The position numbers and the translations under genes were made by a program. The notes under the pieces are model-generated. The model was not told the DNA's origin and made no database searches. It saw only the letters and a program-made list of their open reading frames with translations. From the NCBI RefSeq assembly GCF_001522585.2, contig NZ_CP013372.1, forward strand, positions 186,001 to 250,000: a stretch of DNA of 64,000 bases, read 5' to 3'. Positions 16,742 to 26,184 of the stretch are shown in pieces. Within the stretch, counting starts at the first letter, position 1. Each line of letters starts with the position of its first letter. The stretch comes from Burkholderia sp. NRF60-BP8. GTDB lineage: Bacteria; Pseudomonadota; Gammaproteobacteria; Burkholderiales; Burkholderiaceae.

Positions 16742-19700
16742 ATGAACAAGACATATCGGAATATCTGGAACGCGGCGACGGGCACGTGGACGGCCGTGGC
16801 CGAAACGGCGAAATCGCACTCGAAGGGCTCGGCGCGCGCGGCGCGTCAGGCCGTGGTCGCACTCGCGCTGGGTGGTGCGGTGGTTGGCGGCGCATACGCG
16901 GCCGACGCGTGCTCGACCGAAGATGATCGCTCGGGCTGGGTTGATGCTACCGGCGCGTGTGTGCTCGCGAGCACGACGGGAGGGATGAGCAGAAGCTCAG
17001 CCATTACCAGCAACCCGCTCAATGACGCCCTCATCAAGGTCAATGCCGGAAATGCAAACACCGAGGCGACCGCCTCCAACACCGGTTCCATCGCAATCGG
17101 TGGCGGCGCGATGGCGACAGCCAGCGGCTCGAACGGGCCGACGGGCGGCGGCATCGCCATCGGGCAGACTGCAAGCGCTTCACATAGCTCGGTATCCGTC
17201 GGTACCAATGCCTTTGCAGACTCCGTCGCGGGTCGAGCAACTGCGGCGGCCTTCGGCACGGCGTCATATGCGAACGGTGCCGGCGCGACTGCGCTGGGCG
17301 CCAATGCGAGCGCCAGCGGGTCGCAAGTTCTTGCTGTCGGAAGCATGGCATCGGCCCGGGCCGATAACGGAACCGCCGTAGGCTATGGGGCATCGATTGG
17401 CGCGCAGGGTGCCAATAGCGTAGCGCTCGGTAACGGTTCGACGGCATCTGACGCGAATGTCGTGTCGATTGGTACCGCGGCCGCGGGCGGCCAGCGAAGA
17501 ATCGTCAACATGGCGGCCGGCACGCAAGACACCGACGCCGTCAACCTCGGCCAGATGAACGCCGCGCTCGCACCCAAGATCGACGACACGTACGTTAAGA
17601 TCAATCCGTCCACAGCCACCGCCGCGGTGGCCACCGGCGGGGCAATGGCCATCGGCGGCAACGCGCAAGCCACCCTCGGCGGCGCAACGGCCATCGGTAA
17701 CGATGCAGTCGCGACTGCCCGGAACACGACCTCCCTCGGCTTCTATACGTCGGCTTCGGGCGGCGCAGCCACCGCAATCGGCGCCTATGCGGAAGCGACG
17801 GCGGAGCACGCGATCGCCCTCGGCGTTGCCGCGTCGGCTGGGCATGCCGAATCGGTTGCGATCGGCGTCAGCTCGACCACCGATCGCGACAACAGCGTAT
17901 CGGTCGGCAGCGGCAAGCTGCAACGCCAGATCACCAACATGGCCGCCGGTACGAAGGCAACCGACGCCGTGAACGTATCGCAGCTCACGCCGGTCGTGAA
18001 CGCACTCGGCGGCGGTGCCGCGATCGATCCGACCACGGGCGCCGTGACCGGCCCGACGTACACGCTCGTGAACGGCGGCACGCAGACGACGGTCGGCGGC
18101 GCACTCGGCGCGCTCGACGGAGAACTGACGGTTGCGAAGGGCAACATCGCGCAGAACACGACCGATATCACGAACATCAACAACCAGCTCGGCGACCTGG
18201 CGAGCGGCACGATCGGTATCGTCCAGCAGGCTGGCGCCGGCGCGGACATCACGGTTGGCGCGAGCACCGACGGCACGACGGTGAACTTCACGGGCACGGC
18301 CGGCGACCGCAAGCTGGCCGGCGTGGCGGCAGGCGACGTGTCGGCGACGAGCAACGAAGCGATCAACGGTTCGCAACTGCATGGCGTGTCGCAAAGCGTC
18401 GCCGATGCGATCGGCGCCGGCTCGCAGGTCAACCCGGACGGCTCGATCACCGCACCGAGCTTCACCGTCGGCGACGGCAACGGCGGCACGACCACGGTTC
18501 ACACCGTCGGCGACGCCGTGACGAACCTCGATGGCCGCGTGACGATCAACGAAGGCGACATCAAGAACCTCGCCGACCAGATCGGCAACGGCACCGTCGG
18601 CCTCGTCCAGCAGGATGCGACGACGCGCGACATCACGGTCGCTCAGCACACCGACGGCAAGGTTGTCGATTTCACCGGCACGGACGGCGCGCGCAAGCTG
18701 ATCGGCGTGGACGCGGGCGAAGTATCGGCGACCAGCAACGAAGCGATCAACGGTTCGCAGCTGCACGGCGTGTCGCAGAGCGTTGCTTCGGCGATCGGCG
18801 CAGGTTCGCAGGTGAACCCCGACGGCTCCATCTCCGCACCGAGCTTCACGGTCGGCGACGGCAACGGCGGCACGACCACGGTTCATAACGTCGGCGACGC
18901 CGTGACGAACCTCGACGGCCGCGTGACGAACAACGAAGGCGCGATCACGAACATCAACCAGCAGCTCGCGGCAGGCCAGATCGGCCTCGTGCAGCAGGAC
19001 CCGACGACGGGCGCGATCACGGTCGGCGCGACGACGGGCGGTTCGTCGATCAGCTTCGCCGGCACCGGCGGTGCACGGACGTTGAGCGGCGTCGCCAACG
19101 GCGTGAACGACGACGATGCAGTAACGATCGCGCAGTTGAAGGCGACGGGCCTGATCGACTACACCGGCAAGGAAATCGCGGCCGTGACCTACGACGACAT
19201 CACGCTCGGCAGCGTGACCTTCGGCGGCTCGGGCGGCACGGCGCTGCACAACGTCGCGCCGGGGCTGATCGCGTCGGGCAGCATGGACGCGGTGAACGGC
19301 GGCCAGCTGTACGACCTGCAGCAGCAGTTCGCGCAGCAGTACGCAGCCATGGACGGCCGTGTCGGCGCACTCGAGCAGAACCCCGGCAACGGCGGCGGCT
19401 CGGGTGGCCCGGGCAACGGCATGGGCCCCGGCAACGGCACGGGCGGCGACGGCTCGCTGGTGGTCGGCACGGGTTCGAACGCGGCCGGCTCGAACAGCAG
19501 CGCGGTGGGTCAGGGTGCGGTCGCCACGGGCGACAACGGCTCGGCGTTCGGTCAAGGCTCGGTCGCGTCGGGCGAGAACAGCACGGCAATCGGGCAGGGT
19601 TCGAACGCGAGCGGCAACGGCTCGGTGGCGCTCGGCCAGGGTTCGGTGGCGGATCGCGACAACGCGGTGTCGGTCGGTTCGGCCGGCAACGAGCGTCAGA

Positions 19701-20035
19701 TCACGAACGTCGCGGCCGGCACCGCGCCGACCGATGCGGTCAACGTGCAGCAGCTGAACGATAACATCAACAGCGTGCGCTCGCAGATCGACAGCAACCG
19801 TCGCGATTCGAACGGCGGCACGGCCAGCGCGGTCGCGATTGCCAACCTGCCGCAGGCATCGTTGCCTGGCGAAAGCATGGTGTCGGTCGCAGGCGGTACC
19901 TACGGTGGCGAGTCGGCAACGGCGTTCGGCATCTCGACCGCGACCCGTAACGGCAAGTGGGTTGTCAAGGCATCCGGTTCGACCAACACGCGCGGGACGG
20001 TAGCGGTTGGCGCGGGCGTCGGCTACCGCTGGTAA
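16742..20035 (+). CDS. Trimeric autotransporter adhesin 1 (YadA/Hia type)
   Basis: 1097 residues from ATG 16742 (ribosome site AAAGGAG). It begins with an extended signal peptide region, [16 protein letters not shown], ending near GGAYAA. A head of YadA-like repeats ([20 protein letters not shown] and similar) follows, then neck motifs ([26 protein letters not shown]), a stalk with repeated [19 protein letters not shown] segments, a Gly-rich hinge, a second short head ([20 protein letters not shown]) and a YadA membrane anchor (about 70 residues, ending VGYRW). Two Cys occur just after the signal peptide (ADACST...GACVLA). It would form a trimeric surface fibre for adhesion. Strongly similar to autotransporter 2, which lies inverted at 57277-61389. 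Confidence 0.96.
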   Translation: MNKTYRNIWNAATGTWTAVAETAKSHSKGSARAARQAVVALALGGAVVGGAYAADACSTEDDRSGWVDATGACVLASTTGGMSRSSAITSNPLNDALIKVNAGNANTEATASNTGSIAIGGGAMATASGSNGPTGGGIAIGQTASASHSSVSVGTNAFADSVAGRATAAAFGTASYANGAGATALGANASASGSQVLAVGSMASARADNGTAVGYGASIGAQGANSVALGNGSTASDANVVSIGTAAAGGQRRIVNMAAGTQDTDAVNLGQMNAALAPKIDDTYVKINPSTATAAVATGGAMAIGGNAQATLGGATAIGNDAVATARNTTSLGFYTSASGGAATAIGAYAEATAEHAIALGVAASAGHAESVAIGVSSTTDRDNSVSVGSGKLQRQITNMAAGTKATDAVNVSQLTPVVNALGGGAAIDPTTGAVTGPTYTLVNGGTQTTVGGALGALDGELTVAKGNIAQNTTDITNINNQLGDLASGTIGIVQQAGAGADITVGASTDGTTVNFTGTAGDRKLAGVAAGDVSATSNEAINGSQLHGVSQSVADAIGAGSQVNPDGSITAPSFTVGDGNGGTTTVHTVGDAVTNLDGRVTINEGDIKNLADQIGNGTVGLVQQDATTRDITVAQHTDGKVVDFTGTDGARKLIGVDAGEVSATSNEAINGSQLHGVSQSVASAIGAGSQVNPDGSISAPSFTVGDGNGGTTTVHNVGDAVTNLDGRVTNNEGAITNINQQLAAGQIGLVQQDPTTGAITVGATTGGSSISFAGTGGARTLSGVANGVNDDDAVTIAQLKATGLIDYTGKEIAAVTYDDITLGSVTFGGSGGTALHNVAPGLIASGSMDAVNGGQLYDLQQQFAQQYAAMDGRVGALEQNPGNGGGSGGPGNGMGPGNGTGGDGSLVVGTGSNAAGSNSSAVGQGAVATGDNGSAFGQGSVASGENSTAIGQGSNASGNGSVALGQGSVADRDNAVSVGSAGNERQITNVAAGTAPTDAVNVQQLNDNINSVRSQIDSNRRDSNGGTASAVAIANLPQASLPGESMVSVAGGTYGGESATAFGISTATRNGKWVVKASGSTNTRGTVAVGAGVGYRW

Positions 20036-20137
20036 CGGGTCATCAGGCTCCGGTGCGTACGCGAGCCGTGTCCCGCCCGAGCGTTGTTTCCTCCTCCTTT
20101 CAGTGAGGGCGGCGCGGCGGACGTACGCCATTCAGGG

Positions 20138-20172
20138 AAGGGCTCCGGCTATGCCGGAGCCCTTTTTTTTTT
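20138..20172 (+). terminator. Rho-independent terminator of trimeric autotransporter 1
   Basis: 12-bp stem AAGGGCTCCGGC / GCCGGAGCCCTT with loop TAT, followed by a ten-base T-tract. It starts 103 bp after the adhesin stop codon. Confidence 0.93.
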
Positions 20173-20250
20173 GTACTTGCGCGATTGAGTCCGCGTTCGT
20201 GGGAGCGATCCCGCCGTGACTCGGCGCGTCGATGACGGATGCCGGAAAAA

Positions 20251-20270
20251 TTCTGGGACCTGTCTGATAG
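20251..20270. promoter_or_regulatory. Degenerate palindrome upstream of the small ORF and rnk
   Basis: TTCTGGGACCTGTCTGATAG keeps GGAC and GTCTGAT of the consensus. It sits in the 519-bp gap between the adhesin stop (20035) and the small ORF at 20555. Apart from this site and the terminator, I see nothing else in that gap. Confidence 0.4.
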
Positions 20271-20554
20271 AAGGCCGGAAGGCCACCGGTCAAAATGAAT
20301 ATGTCGAGTGCGCGGGAATGCGCCACCCGGCAGCTTTTCGCATGGCACACAGCTTCGTCGCGTCGCCCGATCCGGTCGACGGCTTCGGCAAGGCTCGGTG
20401 CGTGCGCACAACGCTTGTGTGTCGCCGGTTCAGGTCGGAATGTATCCGTCCGATCACCGCGGATGCGTATCGATACGGCGGATCTGCCGCATGCTCGCGG
20501 ATCACACGATACGTCGAACGCATTTCTCAATTCATCGTTTAGGGAGTTATCGCC

Positions 20555-20752
20555 ATGAGTCCGTTTTGCCTGGTCGACATGTCGACTATCGGGAGACCGA
20601 AGCAAATTAACTCGCATGCGGTCGCATCGAACATGCGCCGTTTGACCGACGGGATGTCGGCCTTCGTTCGTGCACTGTTGCGCGGACGCCGCGCAGGCGC
20701 GCGCTTGCCGGCGGCGCATCCGCCGCCGTCCCCGCCAAACCGGGCGGCATGA
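20555..20752 (+). CDS. Possible small basic protein upstream of rnk
   Basis: 65 residues, not recognised. The ATG at 20555 is preceded by AGGGAG (about 20541-20546). The first half (MSPFCLVDMSTIGRPKQINS) is mixed in composition, the second is Arg/Ala/Pro-rich and carries RALLRGRRAGARLPAAHPP. It ends 21 bp before the rnk start and is in the same direction, so may be a leader ORF of rnk. Coding status uncertain. Confidence 0.35.
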   Translation: MSPFCLVDMSTIGRPKQINSHAVASNMRRLTDGMSAFVRALLRGRRAGARLPAAHPPPSPPNRAA

Positions 20753-20773
20753 CCGTCCAGGAGCATGAAACCC

Positions 20774-21163
20774 ATGAACACTGCCATCGCACAACTTTCA
20801 GAATCGGACGTTTCCCGTCTCGAACGCGTGTCGGCGCGCGACAGCCGCTATCAGGCGATGCTCGACGAACTGCTCGAACGCGCCGACATCGTGGCGCCCC
20901 GGCGCATCCAGTCGGATGTCGTCACGATGAACTCGTCGGTCACGCTGACCGACCCCGTGTCGGAAGCGAGCACGACCTGGACGATCGCGTATCCGGACGA
21001 CGCGCGCTTCGAGGCCGGCCTGCTCAATGTGTTTTCGCCGGTCGGCATGGCGCTGCTTGGCGCGCGCCAGGGCGACCGCGTGTCGGTGTCGCTGCCGGAT
21101 GGCACGCACACCCCGATGACGATCACGCGCGTCGAGTATCAGCCGGAAGCGAGCTGGGCGTGA
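20774..21163 (+). CDS. rnk: Rnk, nucleoside diphosphate kinase regulator (GreA-like domain)
   Basis: 129 residues with an N-terminal helical segment (QLSESDVSRLERVSARDSRY) and a C-terminal GreA/GreB FKBP-like domain (VTLTDPVSEASTTWTIAYPD, LLNVFSPVGMALLGARQGDR). Rnk binds RNA polymerase and influences nucleotide metabolism and, in pseudomonads, alginate production. The start at 20774 is preferred over 20765 because AGGAG (20759-20763) has correct spacing only to 20774. Single gene, terminated by the hairpin at 21327-21366. Confidence 0.9.
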   Translation: MNTAIAQLSESDVSRLERVSARDSRYQAMLDELLERADIVAPRRIQSDVVTMNSSVTLTDPVSEASTTWTIAYPDDARFEAGLLNVFSPVGMALLGARQGDRVSVSLPDGTHTPMTITRVEYQPEASWA

Positions 21164-21326
21164 TGCATGAGTCGCTCGTACGCGGGATATCTTGGGGGGA
21201 AGGAGGAGAAGCGCTGACGGGTGTTGTACTCGCCAGGGAGCGCAGCGGAATCGCGAGTATCGATGAAGGCGTGACCGGCGGCGTCGACGTCGTGAAGCAT
21301 CCTGTCCGCAGCCGATCGGGTCGAGA

Positions 21327-21366
21327 GAAACGGGCGAATCATTGCGATTCGTCCGTTTCGTTTTGT
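21327..21366 (+). terminator. Terminator downstream of rnk
   Basis: Stem GAAACGGGCGAATC / GATTCGTCCGTTTC with one G-T wobble, loop ATTGC, followed by GTTTTGT. About 160 bp after the rnk stop. It lies just before the convergent 72-residue gene. Confidence 0.75.
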
Positions 21367-21383
21367 CGGCGTGTTTCGGCGCG

Positions 21384-21602
21384 CTATGCCGGATCGATCG
21401 TGAAGTGCCTGAATGCGTAGTGCGCGCGGCAGGTCCACAGCGTCGCATCGCCGCGATGAAACACCGCGACCCCGTCGCGTACCGTCATCCGCGTGCGCGG
21501 ATATACGGCGCTGTGCCCGTTGACCGCCGCGGCAAGATCGTTGCGCTCTTTGCACGCGGCCCAGTATTCGCCGTCCTGTAATGTCGTCGGTCGATGAGTC
21601 AT
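21384..21602 (-). CDS. 72-residue hypothetical protein
   Basis: Start ATG is complementary to 21600-21602, with a good ribosome site (GGGAGG). The protein is MTHRPTTLQDGEYWAACKER... with an aromatic and charged composition, no signal peptide and no membrane segment. I do not recognise a family. It is an isolated gene whose promoter region holds the complete composite module at 21659-21907, suggesting it belongs to the same regulon as the adhesins and exopolysaccharide. Confidence 0.7.
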   Translation of the reverse strand: MTHRPTTLQDGEYWAACKERNDLAAAVNGHSAVYPRTRMTVRDGVAVFHRGDATLWTCRAHYAFRHFTIDPA

Positions 21603-21658
21603 GTTGCCTCCGGGAAGATCGCCACCGCATGCATGCGGCAAGGCTTCGGTGCGGGCGC

Positions 21659-21907
21659 TCGACGCTCGCATCTGGCAGCGTTATCGAGTAGCAGCAGGAT
21701 CAGCGCCCTTCACAGCGTGGCCGCGCCCACCGGCCACCGTCGAATACCCGCACCGAAGCCGCGCGGGCGAAAGGTGCGCGGTATCCGGAATCTCCCGCGC
21801 CTCCCGAGCGCAGCCCTTTACGGGACTGTCAGACCTTGGGATTCCGGAACCGCGCGAAACAAGCTTAGCGTCGAAAACCGCGCACGCCCATCAGACCAGG
21901 CTGAATC
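21659..21907 (-). promoter_or_regulatory. Composite regulatory module, copy B (upstream of the 72-residue gene)
   Basis: Read on the minus strand: palindrome 21890-21907 (ATCAGACCAGGCTGAATC on the plus strand), GACGCTAAGCTTG at 21860-21872, GC block at 21719-21742 (plus strand GGCCGCGCCCACCGGCCACC) and the CGCTGCCAGATGCGAG element at 21659-21681. The block-to-element distance is 48 bp. The element ends 57 bp before the ATG at 21602. The same order occurs before the hydrolases at 36907-37059. Confidence 0.65.
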
Positions 21908-21928
21908 GGCGCGGCAGCCCGTCGACGC

Positions 21929-23590
21929 TCAGTGCACCCAAGCGAAGTAGTACGCGCCGGCGATCGTCAGCGCGGCGGCAATCAGCGTGGCGTACGGCGC
22001 GAGATTGATCCATGCGCTGCGTTTCGGCACGTCGAGCTCCATGTCGTGCTGCATCTGCGCGGGGAAGCGGCCACGGTCCTGCCAGTAGTGTCGATAGACG
22101 AACACCGGCACGATCAGCAGCATCGCGATCAGTCCGTTGCGCAGCGTGCCTTCGCCTTGAAGGTCCGCGCCCGCGCCTGCGTAGACCAGGTTCGCGAAGC
22201 CGCACAAGGCACCGGCTGCCAGCAGCCAGGTCGGGCAGCGGAACGTCCGATCCCAGTTGCCGCGATCCATCCGGTGGATCCAGCCCGATTGCAGGTTCAG
22301 GAACACGAACAGCATGTAGCAGACGTTCGAGATCGACAGCACCGTCATGTAGTCCGACATCATCAGCAGCACGAGGTTGAAGCCGAGGTCGGTCCACATC
22401 GCGCGCGTGGGCGAGCCGTGCTCGTTCACATGCGACAGGTACTTCGGCAGCCAGCCGTCGACCGATGCCTGGTACAGCGTGCGCGACGAACCCATCATCG
22501 ACGTCATCACGATCAGCAGGATCGACAGCATCAGCATCACGACGATCGCGTTCGCGACCCAGGCGCCGCCGCCGACCAGTTTCGCCATCGCCGCGCCGAC
22601 ACCCGAGCCGTCGCGAATCGCCGGGTCGAGCATGGCGTCCGTGCCGAGCGCGCCCTGGAACGCCATCGGCACGAGCGTCATCACGACGAGACACAGCGCG
22701 CCCGACCAGAAGATCGCCTTGGCGGTATCGCGACGCGGATCGCGGAATTCGCGCGTGTAGCAGACGGCCGTTTCGAAGCCGTACGAAGCCCAGCCGGCCA
22801 TGAACATCGCGCCGAGCGCCATCGTGACGCCCTGCCCGTTCCACGCGCCGAACGTCGAAGCCGTGAGATTGCCTTGCGCGTCGTGGCCGAGCGGCAGCAG
22901 CGGGAGCAGGTTCGACATCGGCACGTCGCCGGTGACGAACGGAACGATGCCGATGATCAGCAGCGGCGTGAGCGATGCGATGCCGAGAATGCGTTGGGTT
23001 TTCGCGGCCTTCGATGCCCCGCTGTGCTGGAGCTTGAACGTGACGAGCAGCAGGATCGTCGCGATGATGAACGTCGCGTTGATTCGCAGCGACAGACCGG
23101 GCTTGATGAAGCTCAGGTCGGCGAGCGTGATCCGCCATTGCAGTATCGCCGCATCGGCGGGAAAGAGACTCGTGAGCGCATAGCTGGCCGCGAGGCCGCA
23201 GCCGAGCGCGAGCATCGGCGACCACGCGAGCCAGTTGCACCATACGGACACCGGGGCAATCAGCTTGCTGTAACGCACCCAGCCGATTGCGCCGTATACC
23301 GAAGCGCCACCGGATTTGTGCGGGAACAGACCGGAGATTTCGGCGTAGGTCGCGCTTTGAATCAGCCCCATCGTGATCGCGGCGATCCAGATCGCCCACG
23401 CGGGATGGCCGATCGTCGCGGAGACGCCGCCGATCGTGAACAGCACGCCGGCCGGCACGCCGCTCGTGACCCAGAAACCGTCTTTCCAGGTAAGGGTGCG
23501 TTGCAGCGTCTGAGGGTCGGGGGCGACGTCGTGCGACGTCGCGCGAGGGTCCGCGCCGGCGGCGCGGGTAGGCAATCCTGCTTCGCTCAT
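21929..23590 (-). CDS. APC-superfamily amino-acid permease
   Basis: 553 residues, start complementary to 23588-23590. After a hydrophilic N-terminus (about 40 residues) come about 12 hydrophobic helices; TSGVPAGVLFTIGGVSATIG is the first, with the substrate-site glycine motif of the APC superfamily, and EISGLFPHKSGGASVYGAIG is the conserved TM2-3 loop. Substrate is not predictable beyond an amino acid or amine. The 422 bp upstream, shared with the glycoside hydrolase gene on the other strand, carry two palindromes (23897-23914, 23948-23965). The gene ends just beyond the module of the 72-residue gene. Confidence 0.9.
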   Translation of the reverse strand: MSEAGLPTRAAGADPRATSHDVAPDPQTLQRTLTWKDGFWVTSGVPAGVLFTIGGVSATIGHPAWAIWIAAITMGLIQSATYAEISGLFPHKSGGASVYGAIGWVRYSKLIAPVSVWCNWLAWSPMLALGCGLAASYALTSLFPADAAILQWRITLADLSFIKPGLSLRINATFIIATILLLVTFKLQHSGASKAAKTQRILGIASLTPLLIIGIVPFVTGDVPMSNLLPLLPLGHDAQGNLTASTFGAWNGQGVTMALGAMFMAGWASYGFETAVCYTREFRDPRRDTAKAIFWSGALCLVVMTLVPMAFQGALGTDAMLDPAIRDGSGVGAAMAKLVGGGAWVANAIVVMLMLSILLIVMTSMMGSSRTLYQASVDGWLPKYLSHVNEHGSPTRAMWTDLGFNLVLLMMSDYMTVLSISNVCYMLFVFLNLQSGWIHRMDRGNWDRTFRCPTWLLAAGALCGFANLVYAGAGADLQGEGTLRNGLIAMLLIVPVFVYRHYWQDRGRFPAQMQHDMELDVPKRSAWINLAPYATLIAAALTIAGAYYFAWVH

Positions 23591-23896
23591 CGGTGTGTCC
23601 TGTTGCGATTCCGATGCGCAACGGCGCGGTCGTCGCGCCGACGGGCTGGCCGATGACGCAGCCGCGCCATTGCCGGGAATCGGGTGAAGAAGGCGGCCGA
23701 AGGCCGACGAAATAGGGGGCGCGCATACATTGCGCCGCGAAGGCCGACAGGGCCGTGATCGCGGCGCGCATGCGCGGCTGCCGCACGGCACGAACGCGGT
23801 GCCGGGCACGCGCGTCGAGGTTCGAGGTGCACGACTGCGCGCGCCCGCGTGTCTTGCGACCGAACGACGATGGTCGCGACAATCGGCAGGCGGAAC

Positions 23897-23965
23897 AATC
23901 GGACTGGTCGGATTCTGACGACCGTGTCGAACGCACGCGATGCGCCGGCTCGGACGGGTCCGATT
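23897..23965. promoter_or_regulatory. Two palindromes between permease and glycoside hydrolase genes
   Basis: AATCGGACTGGTCGGATT (23897-23914) and GCTCGGACGGGTCCGATT (23948-23965), centres 51 bp apart, in the divergent 422-bp gap 23591-24012. The second ends 48 bp before the ATG at 24013. Nothing else is recognised in this gap. Confidence 0.6.
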
Positions 23966-24012
23966 GCGGGTGCGCCCGGCCTGCGCGATGCTGTTGCCAT
24001 TTCCGGGAATCA

Positions 24013-25119
24013 ATGCATGGGTCTGCTGATCATTTCGATATGCGTCGCCGTTGCCATCTTCATCGTGTTGTGACTGCTGTCCGCGAGTCGGCGTGCGCAT
24101 GGGTACGCGCGCCCGGCACATCGTTGCGGCCGACGGGGAACCGGGTCGGCAAGCTGGCGGCCGTGGCCGCCGCTTGTCTGCTGGCGGCGGCAGCCCGCGC
24201 CGCTGGCCCCGTTCGCTGGCCGGACGCGGCAAGCGGCGCGCCGCTCGTCGGCGCACAGGTCAAGATTCAGTCGTTCACGCGTGACGATGCGCGCCGGATT
24301 CGCGACACCGGCTTCACGTTCGTGCGTTTGGGCGCATGGGCCGACCGTCTCGATCAGGCCGCCTATTGGGCACAGCTCGACGACGCGTTCGCCGCCGCAC
24401 GATCCGCGGGTTTGCCGGTGCTGCTGACGGTGCGCTCGCTCGGCGCGTTCGCGACGCCGCGCGGCATGGGGCCGGCGGCGGTGTCGCTTGCGGGGGCCGG
24501 CGAGCGGCTGGCCGATGCCGTCGACGCGCTCGTGCGTCGGCATGGCCGCGACCTGATCGCCGTCGAACTCTGGAACGAACCCGATCTCTCGCGCTACTGG
24601 CCGACCGGCGATGTCGCGCGAACCTTCCCGCCTTTCGCGGGTGCGCTGTGCCGGCGGCTGTCGAAAGGCGCGCGCGCGGTGCCGATCGTCGGCTTCGGTT
24701 TCGCGCGCGCACCGCTGCCGGGCAGCGTGCCCGGCAACCTGCTTTCCAGCGTGCAGACCGCCGCACCGGGTTGCCTCGACGCCGTGTCGTACCACGCATA
24801 CGGAATGACGCCCGCCCAGGTCCGTGCGGCGGCGCGCGACATCGACGCACGCTACGGCTTGCCGGCGATCGTCACCGAGGTCGGCGCGGCGTCAACGGGC
24901 GGCGACGGCGAGCGGCGTCAGGCGCACCGCCTGCGCACGCTGCTCGATGCGCGCGGAGAACTGCAGACGCCGCTGATCTCGCTCTACGAGTGGGCGGATA
25001 CAGCGGGCGCCGACGACGCGGCGCAACGCAGTTACGGCATCGTGCATGCGGACCGGTCGCCGAAGCCCGCGCTCGACGCGGTCCGCGCGGCGTTGCATGC
25101 GCGGCCGCCCGAGCGGTAA
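24013..25119 (+). CDS. Secreted clan-A glycoside hydrolase
   Basis: The catalytic part is a TIM-barrel glycosidase of the GH5/GH39-like clan A: acid/base Glu in LIAVELWNEPDLSRYW, a barrel His in VSYHAYGM, and nucleophile Glu in PAIVTEVGAAS. The start is uncertain: ATG 24013 is listed; GTG 24070 overlaps the stop of an 18-codon ORF; TTG 24124 gives the best signal peptide (LAAVAAACLLAAAARA after RPTGNR). Export seems likely. The gene is convergent with the exopolysaccharide polymerase, with no base between the two stop codons, a position typical of exopolysaccharide-trimming hydrolases. The substrate is inferred, not shown. Confidence 0.8.
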   Translation: MHGSADHFDMRRRCHLHRVVTAVRESACAWVRAPGTSLRPTGNRVGKLAAVAAACLLAAAARAAGPVRWPDAASGAPLVGAQVKIQSFTRDDARRIRDTGFTFVRLGAWADRLDQAAYWAQLDDAFAAARSAGLPVLLTVRSLGAFATPRGMGPAAVSLAGAGERLADAVDALVRRHGRDLIAVELWNEPDLSRYWPTGDVARTFPPFAGALCRRLSKGARAVPIVGFGFARAPLPGSVPGNLLSSVQTAAPGCLDAVSYHAYGMTPAQVRAAARDIDARYGLPAIVTEVGAASTGGDGERRQAHRLRTLLDARGELQTPLISLYEWADTAGADDAAQRSYGIVHADRSPKPALDAVRAALHARPPER

Positions 25120-26184
25120 TCAGCCGCGCGCGCGCCGCGTGCGGATCGTCCACAGCGCGACCGCGAACAGCGCGACGCTCGACAAGTGCCGCAGATAGCT
25201 GCCGAGATCGGGCTCGAACAGCATCGACACGGCCACGTGGCCGAGCACGAGGCACGCGAGCAATTCGCCGTCGCGCGACTGCCCGGCCGCACCGTCGATC
25301 GCGGGCCGCGCCGGCAGGCGTCGCCACGCCGCGCACAGGAACAGCGCGATCAGCGCCTGCATCGCCCAGCCCTTCGGATCGAACGAGAAGAACACCGGCA
25401 GGTTGAGCCGGACCAGCGAATACGCGTAATTGCCGACGAAGTGCACGAACGAGTCGGGCGGAAACGGGTTGTAGAAGCTCGTACGCGCGCCGAACGGCGA
25501 CGAGTACACCAGATAGTCGACGGCGAGGTCGCGCGGTTGCTGAAGCAGCATGTAAGCGGCGTTCGGCAGCGCGATCAACACGGCGACGAGCAGCAGCACG
25601 ATGGCCGCTCTCGGCAGCGTCGACACGCGTCGATACAGCCATGTCGCAAGCGCGATCGTGAGAATCAGCGCGAAATAGCTGCGGATCGTCGCCGCATAGC
25701 CGAGATAGAGCACGGCGGCGATCAGCATCGGTCGCGCCGTGCCGCGCAGGCGTGCGGCGGCGAGCACCGCGACCGACATCGCGACGACGATCGTGTCCTT
25801 GCTCGCGACGAACAGGTTGAAGAACAGGCACGGCGCGATCAGCGCGAGATAGACGACGAGGCCGCCCGGCCGGCGCGTTTCGCGCAGCGCGAGCCAGATC
25901 GTCGCGACACCGAGCGCGATCACGAACAGGTCGGTACCTGTATTGCCGAGCGCCTGATACAGCTTGCCGACCGCGTCGAACGACGAGCCGTCGTAGGTCG
26001 AGCCGCCGCCGATCTGGGTCTGGATCTTGTCCGCGTCGCGGAAGATGAACTCGGGCAGCAGCGCCCGCGCGTTCACGTAGACGCCGACATACAGCAACGC
26101 GACGAGCGCCGCGATCGCATTGCGCAGCCCGTGGCTCAGCAGCGGCCCGCTGCCGATCACGCTTCGGATCAGATTACGCAGCAT
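25120..26184 (-). CDS. Exopolysaccharide polymerase-like membrane protein (Wzy type)
   Basis: 354 residues from the ATG complementary to 26182-26184 (an upstream in-frame ATG at 26196 is possible). It has about ten hydrophobic helices and a large loop (about 200-260, VYSSPFGARTSFYNPFPPD) that could be the periplasmic loop of Wzy-type polymerases. Sequence conservation in Wzy proteins is low, so the call rests on topology and position as last gene of an operon encoding PGT, Wza, Wzb, Wzc, glycosyltransferase and flippase. It overlaps the flippase gene by 11 bp. Confidence 0.75.
   Translation of the reverse strand: MLRNLIRSVIGSGPLLSHGLRNAIAALVALLYVGVYVNARALLPEFIFRDADKIQTQIGGGSTYDGSSFDAVGKLYQALGNTGTDLFVIALGVATIWLALRETRRPGGLVVYLALIAPCLFFNLFVASKDTIVVAMSVAVLAAARLRGTARPMLIAAVLYLGYAATIRSYFALILTIALATWLYRRVSTLPRAAIVLLLVAVLIALPNAAYMLLQQPRDLAVDYLVYSSPFGARTSFYNPFPPDSFVHFVGNYAYSLVRLNLPVFFSFDPKGWAMQALIALFLCAAWRRLPARPAIDGAAGQSRDGELLACLVLGHVAVSMLFEPDLGSYLRHLSSVALFAVALWTIRTRRARG

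Noticed and set aside
24017..24073. 18-codon hydrophobic ORF (MGLLIISICVAVAIFIVL) overlapping a GTG of the glycosidase gene
   Set aside because: It would make an attractive coupled leader peptide, but it lacks a ribosome site and other starts for the glycosidase fit better, so I do not list it as a gene.
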